From: an uncultured Lachnospiraceae bacterium
GTDB lineage: Bacteria > Bacillota > Clostridia > Lachnospirales > Lachnospiraceae
Reading direction: 5' to 3'
DNA length: 64,000 bases
NCBI GenBank assembly: GCA_902780385.1
Contig: CACZFF010000007.1
Location: 1 to 64,000, forward strand
Shown: piece after piece, positions 45,212-53,277 of the stretch
Layout: every line of letters starts with the position of its first letter
How positions within the stretch are numbered: the first letter of the stretch is position 1
Made by a program: the position numbers and the translations under genes
The notes under the pieces: model-generated
What the model was told of the DNA's origin: nothing
What the model saw: only the letters and a program-made list of their open reading frames with translations
Databases searched by the model: none

Positions 45212-45607
45212 ATGAGGATCGCATTAATTGCACATGATGCAAAGAAAAAACTGATGCAGAATTTCTGTATCGCATACAGAGGCATTCTGGCAAAGAATGA
45301 GGTCTGTGCCACAGGTACGACAGGGAGGCTCATTGAAGAGGTGACCAACCTCAACGTGCATAAACTCCTGGCAGGCCATCTGGGCGGAATGCAGCAGATC
45401 GGCGCACAGATCGAACATAATGAGATCGATCTTGTTATTTTCCTTCGGGATCCGCTCACTGCAAAACGTCATGAGCCCGATGTCAATATTGTCGTGCGCC
45501 TCTGCGACATGCACAATATTCCTCTTGCCACAAACCTTGCCACTGCAGAGCTGCTGATCAAGTCGCTCGACAGAGGCGATATGGAATGGCGTGAAATTTA
45601 CAAATAA
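45212..45607 (+). CDS. mgsA: Methylglyoxal synthase
   Basis: Converts dihydroxyacetone phosphate to methylglyoxal, a bypass relieving phosphate-limited glycolysis. The 131-aa length is normal. Phosphate-binding and catalytic blocks are visible: [38 protein letters not shown] and [22 protein letters not shown] precedes the ATG. It follows rodA by 65 bp and is 66 bp before the carboxypeptidase gene, so it is probably in the same transcript as the wall genes. Confidence 0.97.
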   Translation: MRIALIAHDAKKKLMQNFCIAYRGILAKNEVCATGTTGRLIEEVTNLNVHKLLAGHLGGMQQIGAQIEHNEIDLVIFLRDPLTAKRHEPDVNIVVRLCDMHNIPLATNLATAELLIKSLDRGDMEWREIYK

Positions 45608-45673
45608 CGAATCAAGAACTGGCATGTGGATTCTGCCCGAATTCCATGCCGCGTAACTGTGGACGGGAGTAAT

Positions 45674-46720
45674 ATGAATTTATCGTTGAACTTTTTCCGC
45701 ACAGGCGCCGCTCGTAAAAAAGGCGTCAAACCTGTGCGGTTTTTATGCGCTTTTCTCATGCTTGCAGCCGCTCTTTCCATGACAGGCTGCAGCCGCGGCT
45801 ATATTTCATCCTACAGTGACAACATCAACCGCAGCAGCTATTCACTCACGGGTGTTTCTGCTGTCTCAGCCAATTTCAACGGAAAAGCGAAACTTTACGC
45901 CGAAGACATGGCTGTCCCGGGAGAGGGGACCCTTCTGGACATCGGACCGGTGAAGGCTGCAGGTCTTTTTGACCTCGAAGGCGGCAGGACCGTGATCGAA
46001 AATGACATCACTAAAAAGATCTATCCCGCCAGTATCACGAAAATCATGACAGCGCTTCTGGCCATTAAATACGGCGGAGACATGGATCAGATGCTGACCG
46101 CGTCCTCCCATGTACCTGATATGGAATGGCAGGCACAGAAGATCGGCATTGAAAAAGGCGACAAAATGACCCTTGACCAGGCCCTGCACTATCTGATGGT
46201 CTATTCCGCCAATGACGCAGCTGTCCTGATCGCGGAACATGTCGGCAGAGACTATGACGACTTCATTGACATGATGAATGAGGAGGCCGAAAAGCTCGGC
46301 GCTACCCAAACTCATTTTGTCAATCCCCACGGTCTGCACGATGAGGATCACTATACCACGGCCTATGATCTTTTCCTGATCTTCAGCGAGTGCCTGAAAT
46401 ATGACAAGTTCCGGGAACTGATCGATCTCAATTACTATTCGACCGTCTTCCACGATAAAGACGGCAATATCCGCGCCATCGAAGTCCCTTCCACGGACAA
46501 TTACCTGATGGGATATGTAAATCCCCCTTCCAAGATCAAAGTGATCGGCGGCAAAACAGGTACGACAGACCAGGCGGGATCCTGCCTCATTCTTCTTTCA
46601 AAGAACGCCGAAGGAAGAGAATTTGTGTCTGTGGTCCTGGGAGCAATAGACGGAAATGAGGTCTACACAGCCATGAACAGGCTGCTGCGCCAGGAACGCG
46701 GGTATCCGCCGCAGGAATGA
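45674..46720 (+). CDS. D-alanyl-D-alanine carboxypeptidase, predicted lipoprotein
   Basis: Class C-type low-molecular-weight PBP (DacF/PBP5 family) that trims the terminal D-Ala of stem peptides. From ATG 45674 (GGACGGGAGTAAT in front) it has 348 aa. The active Ser120-x-x-Lys123 is in YPASITKIM, SAN in VYSANDAAVL and KTG in GGKTGTTDQ. The signal ends in ALSMTGC, a lipobox, so the enzyme looks lipid-anchored at its N-terminus rather than by the usual C-terminal amphipathic helix. It is shorter than DacF by the missing C-terminal PBP5 domain. Confidence 0.92.
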   Translation: MNLSLNFFRTGAARKKGVKPVRFLCAFLMLAAALSMTGCSRGYISSYSDNINRSSYSLTGVSAVSANFNGKAKLYAEDMAVPGEGTLLDIGPVKAAGLFDLEGGRTVIENDITKKIYPASITKIMTALLAIKYGGDMDQMLTASSHVPDMEWQAQKIGIEKGDKMTLDQALHYLMVYSANDAAVLIAEHVGRDYDDFIDMMNEEAEKLGATQTHFVNPHGLHDEDHYTTAYDLFLIFSECLKYDKFRELIDLNYYSTVFHDKDGNIRAIEVPSTDNYLMGYVNPPSKIKVIGGKTGTTDQAGSCLILLSKNAEGREFVSVVLGAIDGNEVYTAMNRLLRQERGYPPQE

Positions 46721-46751
46721 TCATTAAGGAGCCTGAATAAGAACTCGAATT

Positions 46752-46798
46752 TCAGTGAACACTTCGCGTTTCAGGTGGTGTTGTACAGACCTGTTAAC
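46752..46798 (-). repeat. Possible MITE remnant, left end, reverse orientation
   Basis: Read on the minus strand, GGTCTGTACAACACCACCTG AAACGCGAAGTGTT resembles the left part of copy 3 (CTGTACAGACCCACCTG TAACGCGAGGTGTT). Only this part is recognisable. The rest of the gap 46721-47022 holds the promoter at 46830 and an AT-rich leader. Confidence 0.4.
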
Positions 46799-46829
46799 AC
46801 TTCTTTCACTTATTTTCATTCCTTATCAA

Positions 46830-46858
46830 TTGTTTTTTACAGTTGTTTCATCTATAAT
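46830..46858 (+). promoter_or_regulatory. Promoter of the 139-aa P-loop gene
   Basis: TTGTTT (46830-46835) and a perfect TATAAT (46853-46858) are 17 bp apart. A leader of about 160 nt follows before the gene. Confidence 0.7.
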
Positions 46859-47022
46859 AAAATTCTGAGAGATACTTGCAGGTATTTCATCAGATACATC
46901 AATGCAGATACATGACAATGTGAAATGATAATTTGAATCATCATGGATTCATCTTGCAGGTAAAAGCCATAACTGCATCACATGTATTGTTACAGCAACT
47001 AAATAGTAGGAGGTTTCGTCAA

Positions 47023-47442
47023 ATGGTTCATTTGATTACCGGCAACAAAGGCAAAGGAAAGACAAAGTGGATGCTTGACAAGGCCAATAAGGCAATTAAG
47101 GATATCCTTGGAAGCATTTGCTATCTGGACAAAAACGCACAGCATATGTACGAACTCAACAACAGAATCCGTCTGATCAATGTTAGCGATTATATGATTG
47201 AGAATGATGATCAGTTCCTTGGCTTTGTAAGCGGTATTATTTCTCAGGACCACGATCTTGAACAGATGTATTTTGATAGCTTTCTCAATATCTCCAACCT
47301 TGAGGATGCAGATGTCCGGCCCGCGATCAGCAGGCTTATGAAACTCAGTGAGAAGTTCAATGTTGATTTCTTTATCAGCATTTCCCTGGATGAGCATGAA
47401 ATTCCGGAGGAACTGCAGAAATTCGTAGAAGTTTCACTCTGA
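47023..47442 (+). CDS. Small P-loop protein of unknown function
   Basis: A 139-aa protein starting at ATG 47023 with a full AGGAGG site. A Walker-A-like loop ITGNKGKGKT (5-14) opens the protein and a hydrophobic strand with acidic end (FFISISLDEHEIPEEL) could be a Walker B. There is no recognisable helicase or kinase domain. It is free-standing, with its own promoter and a strong terminator (47477-47513). Similar short ATP-binding-like proteins occur in Clostridia without assigned role. Function unknown. Confidence 0.75.
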   Translation: MVHLITGNKGKGKTKWMLDKANKAIKDILGSICYLDKNAQHMYELNNRIRLINVSDYMIENDDQFLGFVSGIISQDHDLEQMYFDSFLNISNLEDADVRPAISRLMKLSEKFNVDFFISISLDEHEIPEELQKFVEVSL

Positions 47443-47476
47443 TTTTTAAAGAATTATCAGACAGGCAAGTCCGTCA

Positions 47477-47513
47477 GGGCAGGGGCATGGAAAAGGCCCC
47501 TGCCCGATTTTAT
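47477..47513 (+). terminator. Intrinsic terminator of the P-loop gene
   Basis: GGGCAGGGGC (47477-47486) pairs with GCCCCTGCCC (47496-47505), followed by GATTTTAT. Confidence 0.9.
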
Positions 47514-47635
47514 CGAAAGACACAGGCATGCAGCTCTGCCTGTTTATTGCGGCAGACAGGGAAAAAACCCCTGCACATTTTCATAAAAGCAGCGTAACGT
47601 TCAACAGTTGACAGCATCATACGGAAATCTCGGAT

Positions 47636-49015
47636 ATGGAAGAAAAAAGAGGGCTGATGGGCCGCATAAGACAGCTGGTGCACATCGACATCGGCGTAGT
47701 CATTTTTTTTATCATCCTGATCTACATATTTGCCAGTATTATACTGTACGTCACCTCCAAAAAAACGGAGGTTTATGAAGTGCGTATGGGCACACTTTCC
47801 GATAATGCTGTTTTCAGAGGCATTGCGCTGCGCGAGGAAACAATTGTTAACAGCCGATATACCGGCCATGTCAATTATTATAATAAAGAAACGGATCACA
47901 TCGCGGCCGGCGGACTGGCATATTCAGTGGATGAAACCGGCGAGATCGCCGATTATGCAGATGCCAACATGAAAGCCGGAGACTTCTTCACGGACCAGGA
48001 TCTTGAGAAATTCCGCGAACAGAGCATCAATTTTGTAAAAGACTTTAACCCGGACAGGTTTTATTCCGTCTATGATTACAAGAGCGCATCTTCCAGCGAG
48101 GCGCAGAAGATCAGCAACCGAATGATCCTTGCGGGCATAAAAAATCTCGATTCTACCAGTATTCACACTGTCAGCGCCAGGGAATCAGGATCCATCGTCT
48201 ATTCCTACGACAATTACACAGGCAAGACTTTTGATAATCTTACCGAAAAGGATTTTGACAGTTCTGCCTGCCGTAAGGTACAGCTGCAGAACGGCCAGAA
48301 GATCAAGAAAGGAAGTCCGGCCTACAGACTGGTCACTGACGTAAACTGGTCCATTGCGATCCTCGCTGAAAATGTTGAGGAGGCACGCAGGCTGAAATCG
48401 GAGGAATATGTCGAAGTCCGTTTTCTCAAAAATAACTATACTTCCTGGGCCTACGTAGAAGATCCTGAAGATGACAAAAACAGCAGACTGGTCAATCTGA
48501 AGTTTTCAAACTCCATGGAATCCTTCTGTACCGACCGCTTTATCGATATCGAGATCCTCGCCAACGAAGAGAAGGGACTGAAGATCCCCAACAGCGCCAT
48601 TACGGTCGGTGATTTCTTCCTTGTACCCAAGGAATACGTGTTTGAAGGATCCAACGGACATCAGGGAGTCCTTCTGCGTGTTTATACCGGCACAGGCAGC
48701 AGCAGTCAGGGGACCAGATTTATCGCGGCTGTTCCCTACAGTGAGACAGATGACGAGTACTATCTCGACAACTCTGTCCTCCAGGACGGGGAGATCCTCG
48801 AACGGCCCAATTCCACGGAGCAGTTTACGCTCGGCAAGAAGGAAAAGCTGATCGGCGTGTATTATATCAACAAGGGATATCCTGACTTCCGCGAAGTCAA
48901 AGTCACAATGCAGAACAGCGACTATTCCATCGTTGAATCCAACCAGCTTTACGGATTACAGGAATATGACTACATTGTCCTCCATGCCGACTCAATCCGC
49001 TTTAACAATTACTGA
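47636..49015 (+). CDS. HlyD-like membrane-fusion (efflux adaptor) protein
   Basis: A 459-aa protein with one N-terminal membrane segment (about 18-42, GVVIFFIILIYIFASIIL), then VYEVRMGTLSDNAVFRGIALREETIV and a lipoyl-like barrel pattern, as in HlyD-type adaptors of gram-positive bacteria. No transporter gene is near. In related Clostridia the same gene stands ahead of yggS and sepF, so a role linked to the envelope or division is possible. The ribosome site is weak. yggS follows after 34 bp. Confidence 0.75.
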   Translation: MEEKRGLMGRIRQLVHIDIGVVIFFIILIYIFASIILYVTSKKTEVYEVRMGTLSDNAVFRGIALREETIVNSRYTGHVNYYNKETDHIAAGGLAYSVDETGEIADYADANMKAGDFFTDQDLEKFREQSINFVKDFNPDRFYSVYDYKSASSSEAQKISNRMILAGIKNLDSTSIHTVSARESGSIVYSYDNYTGKTFDNLTEKDFDSSACRKVQLQNGQKIKKGSPAYRLVTDVNWSIAILAENVEEARRLKSEEYVEVRFLKNNYTSWAYVEDPEDDKNSRLVNLKFSNSMESFCTDRFIDIEILANEEKGLKIPNSAITVGDFFLVPKEYVFEGSNGHQGVLLRVYTGTGSSSQGTRFIAAVPYSETDDEYYLDNSVLQDGEILERPNSTEQFTLGKKEKLIGVYYINKGYPDFREVKVTMQNSDYSIVESNQLYGLQEYDYIVLHADSIRFNNY

Positions 49016-49049
49016 AAAAATGCCCGATGGGCAATATGAAGGAGCATAA

Positions 49050-49742
49050 ATGATTGCTGATAATATCCGCAGTGTGGAAAAACGTATCACTGAGGCTTGT
49101 GAGAGAGCCGGCAGAAACCGTGAAGACGTAACTCTGATCTGTGTCACCAAGACTATGCCGGTCGAGGATCTCAGACAGGCTTACGATGCCGGACAGCGTT
49201 CTTTCGGCGAAAACCGTGTGCAGGAGATCAATGACAAGTTCCCTCAGCTGCCGAAAGATATTCAGTGGCATATGATCGGCCACCTGCAGACAAACAAAGT
49301 CAAGTACCTTATGGACAAAGCCGTTATGATCCACAGCGTCGACAGCGCACACCTGGCCAGAGCCATCAGCAAAGAAGCTGTAAAGGCCGGGCGGGTTATG
49401 GACATCCTGATCGAGATCAACGCGGCAGGAGAGGAGAGCAAGTTCGGTCTCGATTACGATGGCGTCCTGTCTCTGGTCAAAGAGATTGCCCCGCTTCCCG
49501 GGATCCATATCTGCGGGCTCATGACTGTCGCCCCCTATACAGATAATCCCGAAACCAATCGTGTTTTTTTCAGGAACTTAAGGGAATTAGCAGTTGACAT
49601 AGACCGTCAATCCATTGATAATGTCTCTATGACTGTTCTTTCCATGGGTATGACAGGAGATTTTGAAGTTGCCATCGAAGAAGGCGCAACCCATATACGT
49701 GTCGGGACAGCCATATTCGGCAAGCGAAATTACGCTGTATAA
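49050..49742 (+). CDS. yggS: YggS family PLP homeostasis protein
   Basis: PLP-binding TIM-barrel protein that keeps free pyridoxal phosphate in balance. Length is 230 aa. The PLP lysine is in LICVTKTMP; FGENRVQEI, WHMIGHLQTNK and LSMGMTGDFEVAI are family text, the last being the phosphate-binding region. GAAGGAGCATAA precedes the ATG. It is upstream of sepF as in the ylm cluster of Firmicutes. Its last codons TAC GCT GTA TAA are part of a 22-nt tandem repeat. Confidence 0.96.
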   Translation: MIADNIRSVEKRITEACERAGRNREDVTLICVTKTMPVEDLRQAYDAGQRSFGENRVQEINDKFPQLPKDIQWHMIGHLQTNKVKYLMDKAVMIHSVDSAHLARAISKEAVKAGRVMDILIEINAAGEESKFGLDYDGVLSLVKEIAPLPGIHICGLMTVAPYTDNPETNRVFFRNLRELAVDIDRQSIDNVSMTVLSMGMTGDFEVAIEEGATHIRVGTAIFGKRNYAV

Positions 49743-49794
49743 GCAGTATTATTACGCTGTATAAGCAGTATTATTACGCTGTTAAAACAGTATT
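49729..49794 (+). repeat. Three tandem 22-nt repeats over the yggS stop codon
   Basis: ATTACGCTGTATAAGCAGTA TT occurs exactly at 49729-49750 and 49751-49772, and with three changes at 49773-49794. The first unit includes the last codons and stop of yggS, so the end of the gene has been copied twice downstream. Confidence 0.9.
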
Positions 49795-49887
49795 AAGCAC
49801 GCTATTACTCCTGTGCGCACGCAATATCGCGTACTGCACAGTATAATGATTCCTCACCCGGAATCGATAAAACAGGAGGTTAACCCT

Positions 49888-50445
49888 ATGAGTGTTATGG
49901 ACAAACTCATCAACGCAATGAAATTCAATGATGATCCGTATGATGAGGAAAATGTGAACGAAGAGAACGACTACTATGAAGAGGAACCTGAATCTGCCGA
50001 TGCAGATTTTGGAAAAGAAGACGATCAATTGGAAGAAATGGACAATAATTCCACAGTCAGACCTGTAAGGAGGCGCACTATGGCTGATCGTGATAACACA
50101 TCCGCTCCCAGATCAAATGTAAAACGCCAGTACTCGGAATCCGGAATGGAAGTATGTATCGTCAAGCCCACTTCCGTAAACGATGCACGTGACGTAACAG
50201 ATCTGATTCTGCAGGGCAGCACCGTTGTACTCAATCTCGAAGGACTGGATGTCGACATCGCACAGCGTATCATCGACTTTACTTCCGGTTCCTGCTATGC
50301 CGTTCAGGGCAACGTGATGAAGATTTCCCATTATATCTTCGTCATCACTCCTTCTTCTGTCGACATCAGCGGAGACATCTCCATCCCCGCCGGCGCCGAT
50401 CAGGACGGAAGCGCAGCCCTTGATATGCCTTTCACAGGCAGATAA
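49888..50445 (+). CDS. sepF: Cell division protein SepF
   Basis: FtsZ-ring assembly protein that anchors FtsZ to the membrane. It is 185 aa from ATG 49888 (ACAGGAGGTTAA). The N-terminal MSVMDKLINAMKF is the amphipathic membrane helix, an acidic linker follows, and residues about 85-170 are the SepF core with VCIVKPTSVNDARDVTDLIL and ISHYIFVITPSSVDISGD. A TATAAT at 49842 may belong to a weak extra promoter. lspA follows. Confidence 0.96.
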   Translation: MSVMDKLINAMKFNDDPYDEENVNEENDYYEEEPESADADFGKEDDQLEEMDNNSTVRPVRRRTMADRDNTSAPRSNVKRQYSESGMEVCIVKPTSVNDARDVTDLILQGSTVVLNLEGLDVDIAQRIIDFTSGSCYAVQGNVMKISHYIFVITPSSVDISGDISIPAGADQDGSAALDMPFTGR

Positions 50446-50474
50446 GGCATTTTTTACAGCTGAATTTTAATTTT

Positions 50475-50505
50475 GCCATGGCGGCACGCCCGTCATGGCT
50501 TCTTT
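50475..50505 (+). terminator. Weak terminator-like hairpin after sepF
   Basis: GCCATG (50475-50480) pairs with CATGGC (50494-50499), followed by TTCTTT. It may only attenuate transcription, as lspA follows after 20 bp. Confidence 0.5.
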
Positions 50506-50525
50506 AGATTGAAAAAGGATATTAT

Positions 50526-51125
50526 ATGAACGGACAAGTGAAGGACAGTACTTCATCAGCCAATCATCAGACAGATACAAACCAGCCTTCTTCCGGCACA
50601 GCACAGACATCGAAAAAGCCGTCATCCGGCTCACCCAGCCCCGGACGGCTTATTTTCTGTCTTCTTCTGACAGCGGCTCTCATTGTGATCGACCAGATTA
50701 CCAAAGTGATTGCAGTGGATGCCCTTGCTTCCGGAAAAAGCATTCCTCTCATTAAAGGCGTTCTTGAATTTTCTTATGTTGAAAACCACGGAGCTGCCTT
50801 CGGCATCCTGCAGAACGCCCTTCCTTTCTTTGTTGTCATCACACTGGCGGCTATGGCAGTCATTATATATATTCTCACCAGACTCCCTGCAGACCGCCGC
50901 TTCATGCCCATGCGCGTGTGCCTGTGCTTCATTGCGGCCGGTGCTGTCGGGAACTTCATTGACCGCCTCCTTTTTTCATATGTCAGAGATTTCATCTATT
51001 TCCGTCTGATTGATTTCCCTGTTTTCAACGTCGCAGATATCTATATTACCTGTGCGACCGCCATTCTGATGCTGCTTGCCCTGTTTTATTACAAGGAAGA
51101 CGACGACTTTAACTTCCTGAAATAA
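50526..51125 (+). CDS. lspA: Lipoprotein signal peptidase
   Basis: Aspartic protease of the membrane that cuts the signal peptide from diacylglyceryl-prolipoproteins. It is 199 aa; about 40 Ser/Thr-rich cytoplasmic residues precede four membrane segments. The catalytic Asp residues are in GAVGNFIDRLL and FNVADIYI; VENHGAAFGILQ is conserved. AAAAAGGAT precedes the ATG. The long N-terminal tail is an addition over the usual 160 aa. Its substrates would include ThiY and the predicted carboxypeptidase lipoprotein of this window. Confidence 0.96.
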   Translation: MNGQVKDSTSSANHQTDTNQPSSGTAQTSKKPSSGSPSPGRLIFCLLLTAALIVIDQITKVIAVDALASGKSIPLIKGVLEFSYVENHGAAFGILQNALPFFVVITLAAMAVIIYILTRLPADRRFMPMRVCLCFIAAGAVGNFIDRLLFSYVRDFIYFRLIDFPVFNVADIYITCATAILMLLALFYYKEDDDFNFLK

Positions 51126-51145
51126 TATTTCTTTAAGGAAAATAT

Positions 51146-52198
51146 ATGACAAATCGAAACAATACAGATCCTGCCGGCCTTCCCGCATATGATCGCAGCG
51201 ATATCAATCAGCAGAATCTATTCTCTGATGAAGAGGTTGATAACGAGCAGGATCCCTCTGCGGATGGTGATCGTTTTTCTATCGTGATCAGCCAGGACAG
51301 GGCGGGAGAGCGTCTGGATAAAGTGATTTCAGACTGCATGCCCGGACAATCCCGCAGCTATATCAAAAAGCTGATCAAGGATGGTCATGTTACGTGTGCG
51401 GATTTATCCCGGTCCAAAACCCTTAAGCCAAGCACGCCTGTGAGCGGGGGAGAGACCTTCTCTGTTTTCCTGCCTGTCCAGATGCTTCCGGACATCCTTC
51501 CGGAAGATATTCCCCTCGATATCCTTTACGAAGACAACGATGTTCTGGTCGTCAATAAGCCCAAGGACATGGTCGTGCATCCTGCTGCGGGCCATTACAG
51601 CGGTACCCTGGTCAATGCTGTGCTGTACCATTGCAAAGGAAGCCTGTCCGGCATAAACGGTGTGATGCGTCCCGGAATCGTCCATCGCATCGACAAAGAC
51701 ACCACAGGCAGTATTATTATCTGTAAAAATGATGCTGCCCATCAAAGCATTGCCCGCCAGCTGGCCGAGCATTCCATTGTGCGCAGGTACAGAGCCATCG
51801 TCCTGGGAAATATCCGGCAGGACGAACTCACTATTTCCCAGCCCATAGGACGTGACCCCTCTGACAGGAAGAAGATGGCTGTACGCCCGGACGGAAAACA
51901 GGCCGTCACACATGTCCGTGTGCTTGAGCGCTTCGGGGATTATACTTACGTGGAGTGCAGACTGGAGACCGGACGAACACATCAGATCCGCGTTCATATG
52001 GCCTGGGCCAGACATCCCCTGCTGGGAGACACAGTATATGGCAGCCGCAAAAAAAGTCCCTTTACTACATACGGGCAATGTCTCCATGCAATGATACTGG
52101 GCTTTGTCCATCCGGTCTCAGGCCAGTATATCGAGACCCGGGCTCCCCTTCCCGACTATTTCGAAAAGATCCTCCATATCCTTTCCTCAGAAAAATGA
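51146..52198 (+). CDS. rluD: RluA/RluD family pseudouridine synthase
   Basis: 23S rRNA pseudouridine synthase type. An S4 domain (GERLDKVISDCMPGQSRSYI) follows about 45 variable residues, then the catalytic domain with Asp in GIVHRIDKDTTGSI, VVNKPKDMVVHPAAGHYSG and the C-terminal LETGRTHQIRVHMA. Length is 350 aa. TTTAAGGAAAA precedes the ATG. It is directly behind lspA, the common Firmicutes order. Which uridine it modifies (RluD or a paralogue) is not settled. Confidence 0.93.
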   Translation: MTNRNNTDPAGLPAYDRSDINQQNLFSDEEVDNEQDPSADGDRFSIVISQDRAGERLDKVISDCMPGQSRSYIKKLIKDGHVTCADLSRSKTLKPSTPVSGGETFSVFLPVQMLPDILPEDIPLDILYEDNDVLVVNKPKDMVVHPAAGHYSGTLVNAVLYHCKGSLSGINGVMRPGIVHRIDKDTTGSIIICKNDAAHQSIARQLAEHSIVRRYRAIVLGNIRQDELTISQPIGRDPSDRKKMAVRPDGKQAVTHVRVLERFGDYTYVECRLETGRTHQIRVHMAWARHPLLGDTVYGSRKKSPFTTYGQCLHAMILGFVHPVSGQYIETRAPLPDYFEKILHILSSEK

Positions 52199-52204
52199 AT
52201 CGGA

Positions 52205-52295
52205 AGGAGACAGGGGACGGAGGAGACAGGGAGGAGACAGGGGACGGTTCTATGTCTCCCCGGGGAGGAGACATAGAACCGTCCCCTGTCTCCTT
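52205..52295. repeat. REP-like palindrome, GGGACGGTTC family, site 3
   Basis: A perfect inverted repeat, AGGAGACAGGGGACGGTTC at 52232-52250 against GAACCGTCCCCTGTCTCCT at 52276-52294, with central TATGTCTCC/GGAGACATA. A partial direct copy (GGAGACAGGGGACGG) lies just before it. TTTTTC follows, so it can also end the rluD transcript. Confidence 0.9.
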
Positions 52296-52332
52296 TTTCT
52301 CTGAATTTTTAGATATTTGTTATGGGTTTTGT

Positions 52333-52361
52333 TTGCATTTTAACGGAGCAGATACTATAAT
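52333..52361 (+). promoter_or_regulatory. Promoter of the cytidylate-kinase-like gene
   Basis: TTGCAT (52333-52338) and a perfect TATAAT (52356-52361) are 17 bp apart. Confidence 0.7.
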
Positions 52362-52483
52362 ATAGTTTGGTGTAAATTTTGGATTTGCAGTTCATGAAAA
52401 TGAACTTTCCGGCAGATTTGTTACCAGGCCTTGTTTACGAGCATGTGAATCCTATGCCGGATTTTATTAGAAGGGGAACTCTA

Positions 52484-53134
52484 ATGAAGACCATTATCAC
52501 TATTGGAAGACAATATGGTTCCGGCGGTCGTGAAATCGGGCAGAAGCTTGCAGATCATTACGGGATCAGATTTTATGACCGTGAACTTCTCGCGCGTGTC
52601 GCAAAGGACAGCGGTTTTTGCAAAGAAATCATTCAGAGAGAAGATGAACGTCCTACCAGTTCATTTTTATATAATCTTGTCATGGACACCTATTCCTTCG
52701 GCCACGGCGCCGCTGCGGCTTTTACAGACATGCCGCTGAGCCAGAAAGTATTTCTCGCCCAGTTTGAGACGATCAAATCCCTGGCGGAAGAGGGACCCTG
52801 CATTTTTATAGGACGCTGCGCAGATGAAGCACTCATTGACCGCAAAGATGTCCTGAATATCTTCATTCATGCATCCGAAGAATTCCGCATCAGCCGTGTC
52901 AGAAGTTATCCGGAGTATAATGAGAAGGAACAGAACGGCAAGCGGATCACTGATTTCATGGCAAAAATCGATCGCCAGAGACAGAGCTATTACAATTATT
53001 ATTCCTCAGGAAAGTGGGGAAGGGCAGAGAACTATGATCTTTGCATCGATTCCTCCCTACTGGGGATTGACGGAACAGTGCATCTGCTGACACAGCTGAT
53101 CGATGATTTTGAAAAAAGAGACGTTAAGATATAA
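52484..53134 (+). CDS. Cytidylate kinase-like family protein
   Basis: A 216-aa nucleoside-monophosphate-kinase-like protein. It starts at ATG 52484 with AGAAGGGGAACT in front; upstream in-frame ATGs have no site. The phosphate loop is ITIGRQYGSGGREIG, then the lid-like region FIGRCADEAL and FIHASEEFRISRV. This family (cytidylate kinase-like, often annotated AAA_26) is separate from Cmk proper and its substrate is not known. It is a monocistronic unit with its own promoter. Confidence 0.88.
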   Translation: MKTIITIGRQYGSGGREIGQKLADHYGIRFYDRELLARVAKDSGFCKEIIQREDERPTSSFLYNLVMDTYSFGHGAAAAFTDMPLSQKVFLAQFETIKSLAEEGPCIFIGRCADEALIDRKDVLNIFIHASEEFRISRVRSYPEYNEKEQNGKRITDFMAKIDRQRQSYYNYYSSGKWGRAENYDLCIDSSLLGIDGTVHLLTQLIDDFEKRDVKI

Positions 53135-53277
53135 AGTTACAGATTTCAATAATATTTTATACGATTTTTGTTATTTGGATTAACCAAGAAATTTAATTTA
53201 TCCCACCAAAAAAACGTAAATACATAGTAAATACAAATAAGCACTAAGCAGTATTACTACAAAAAGGAGTTTCACCA

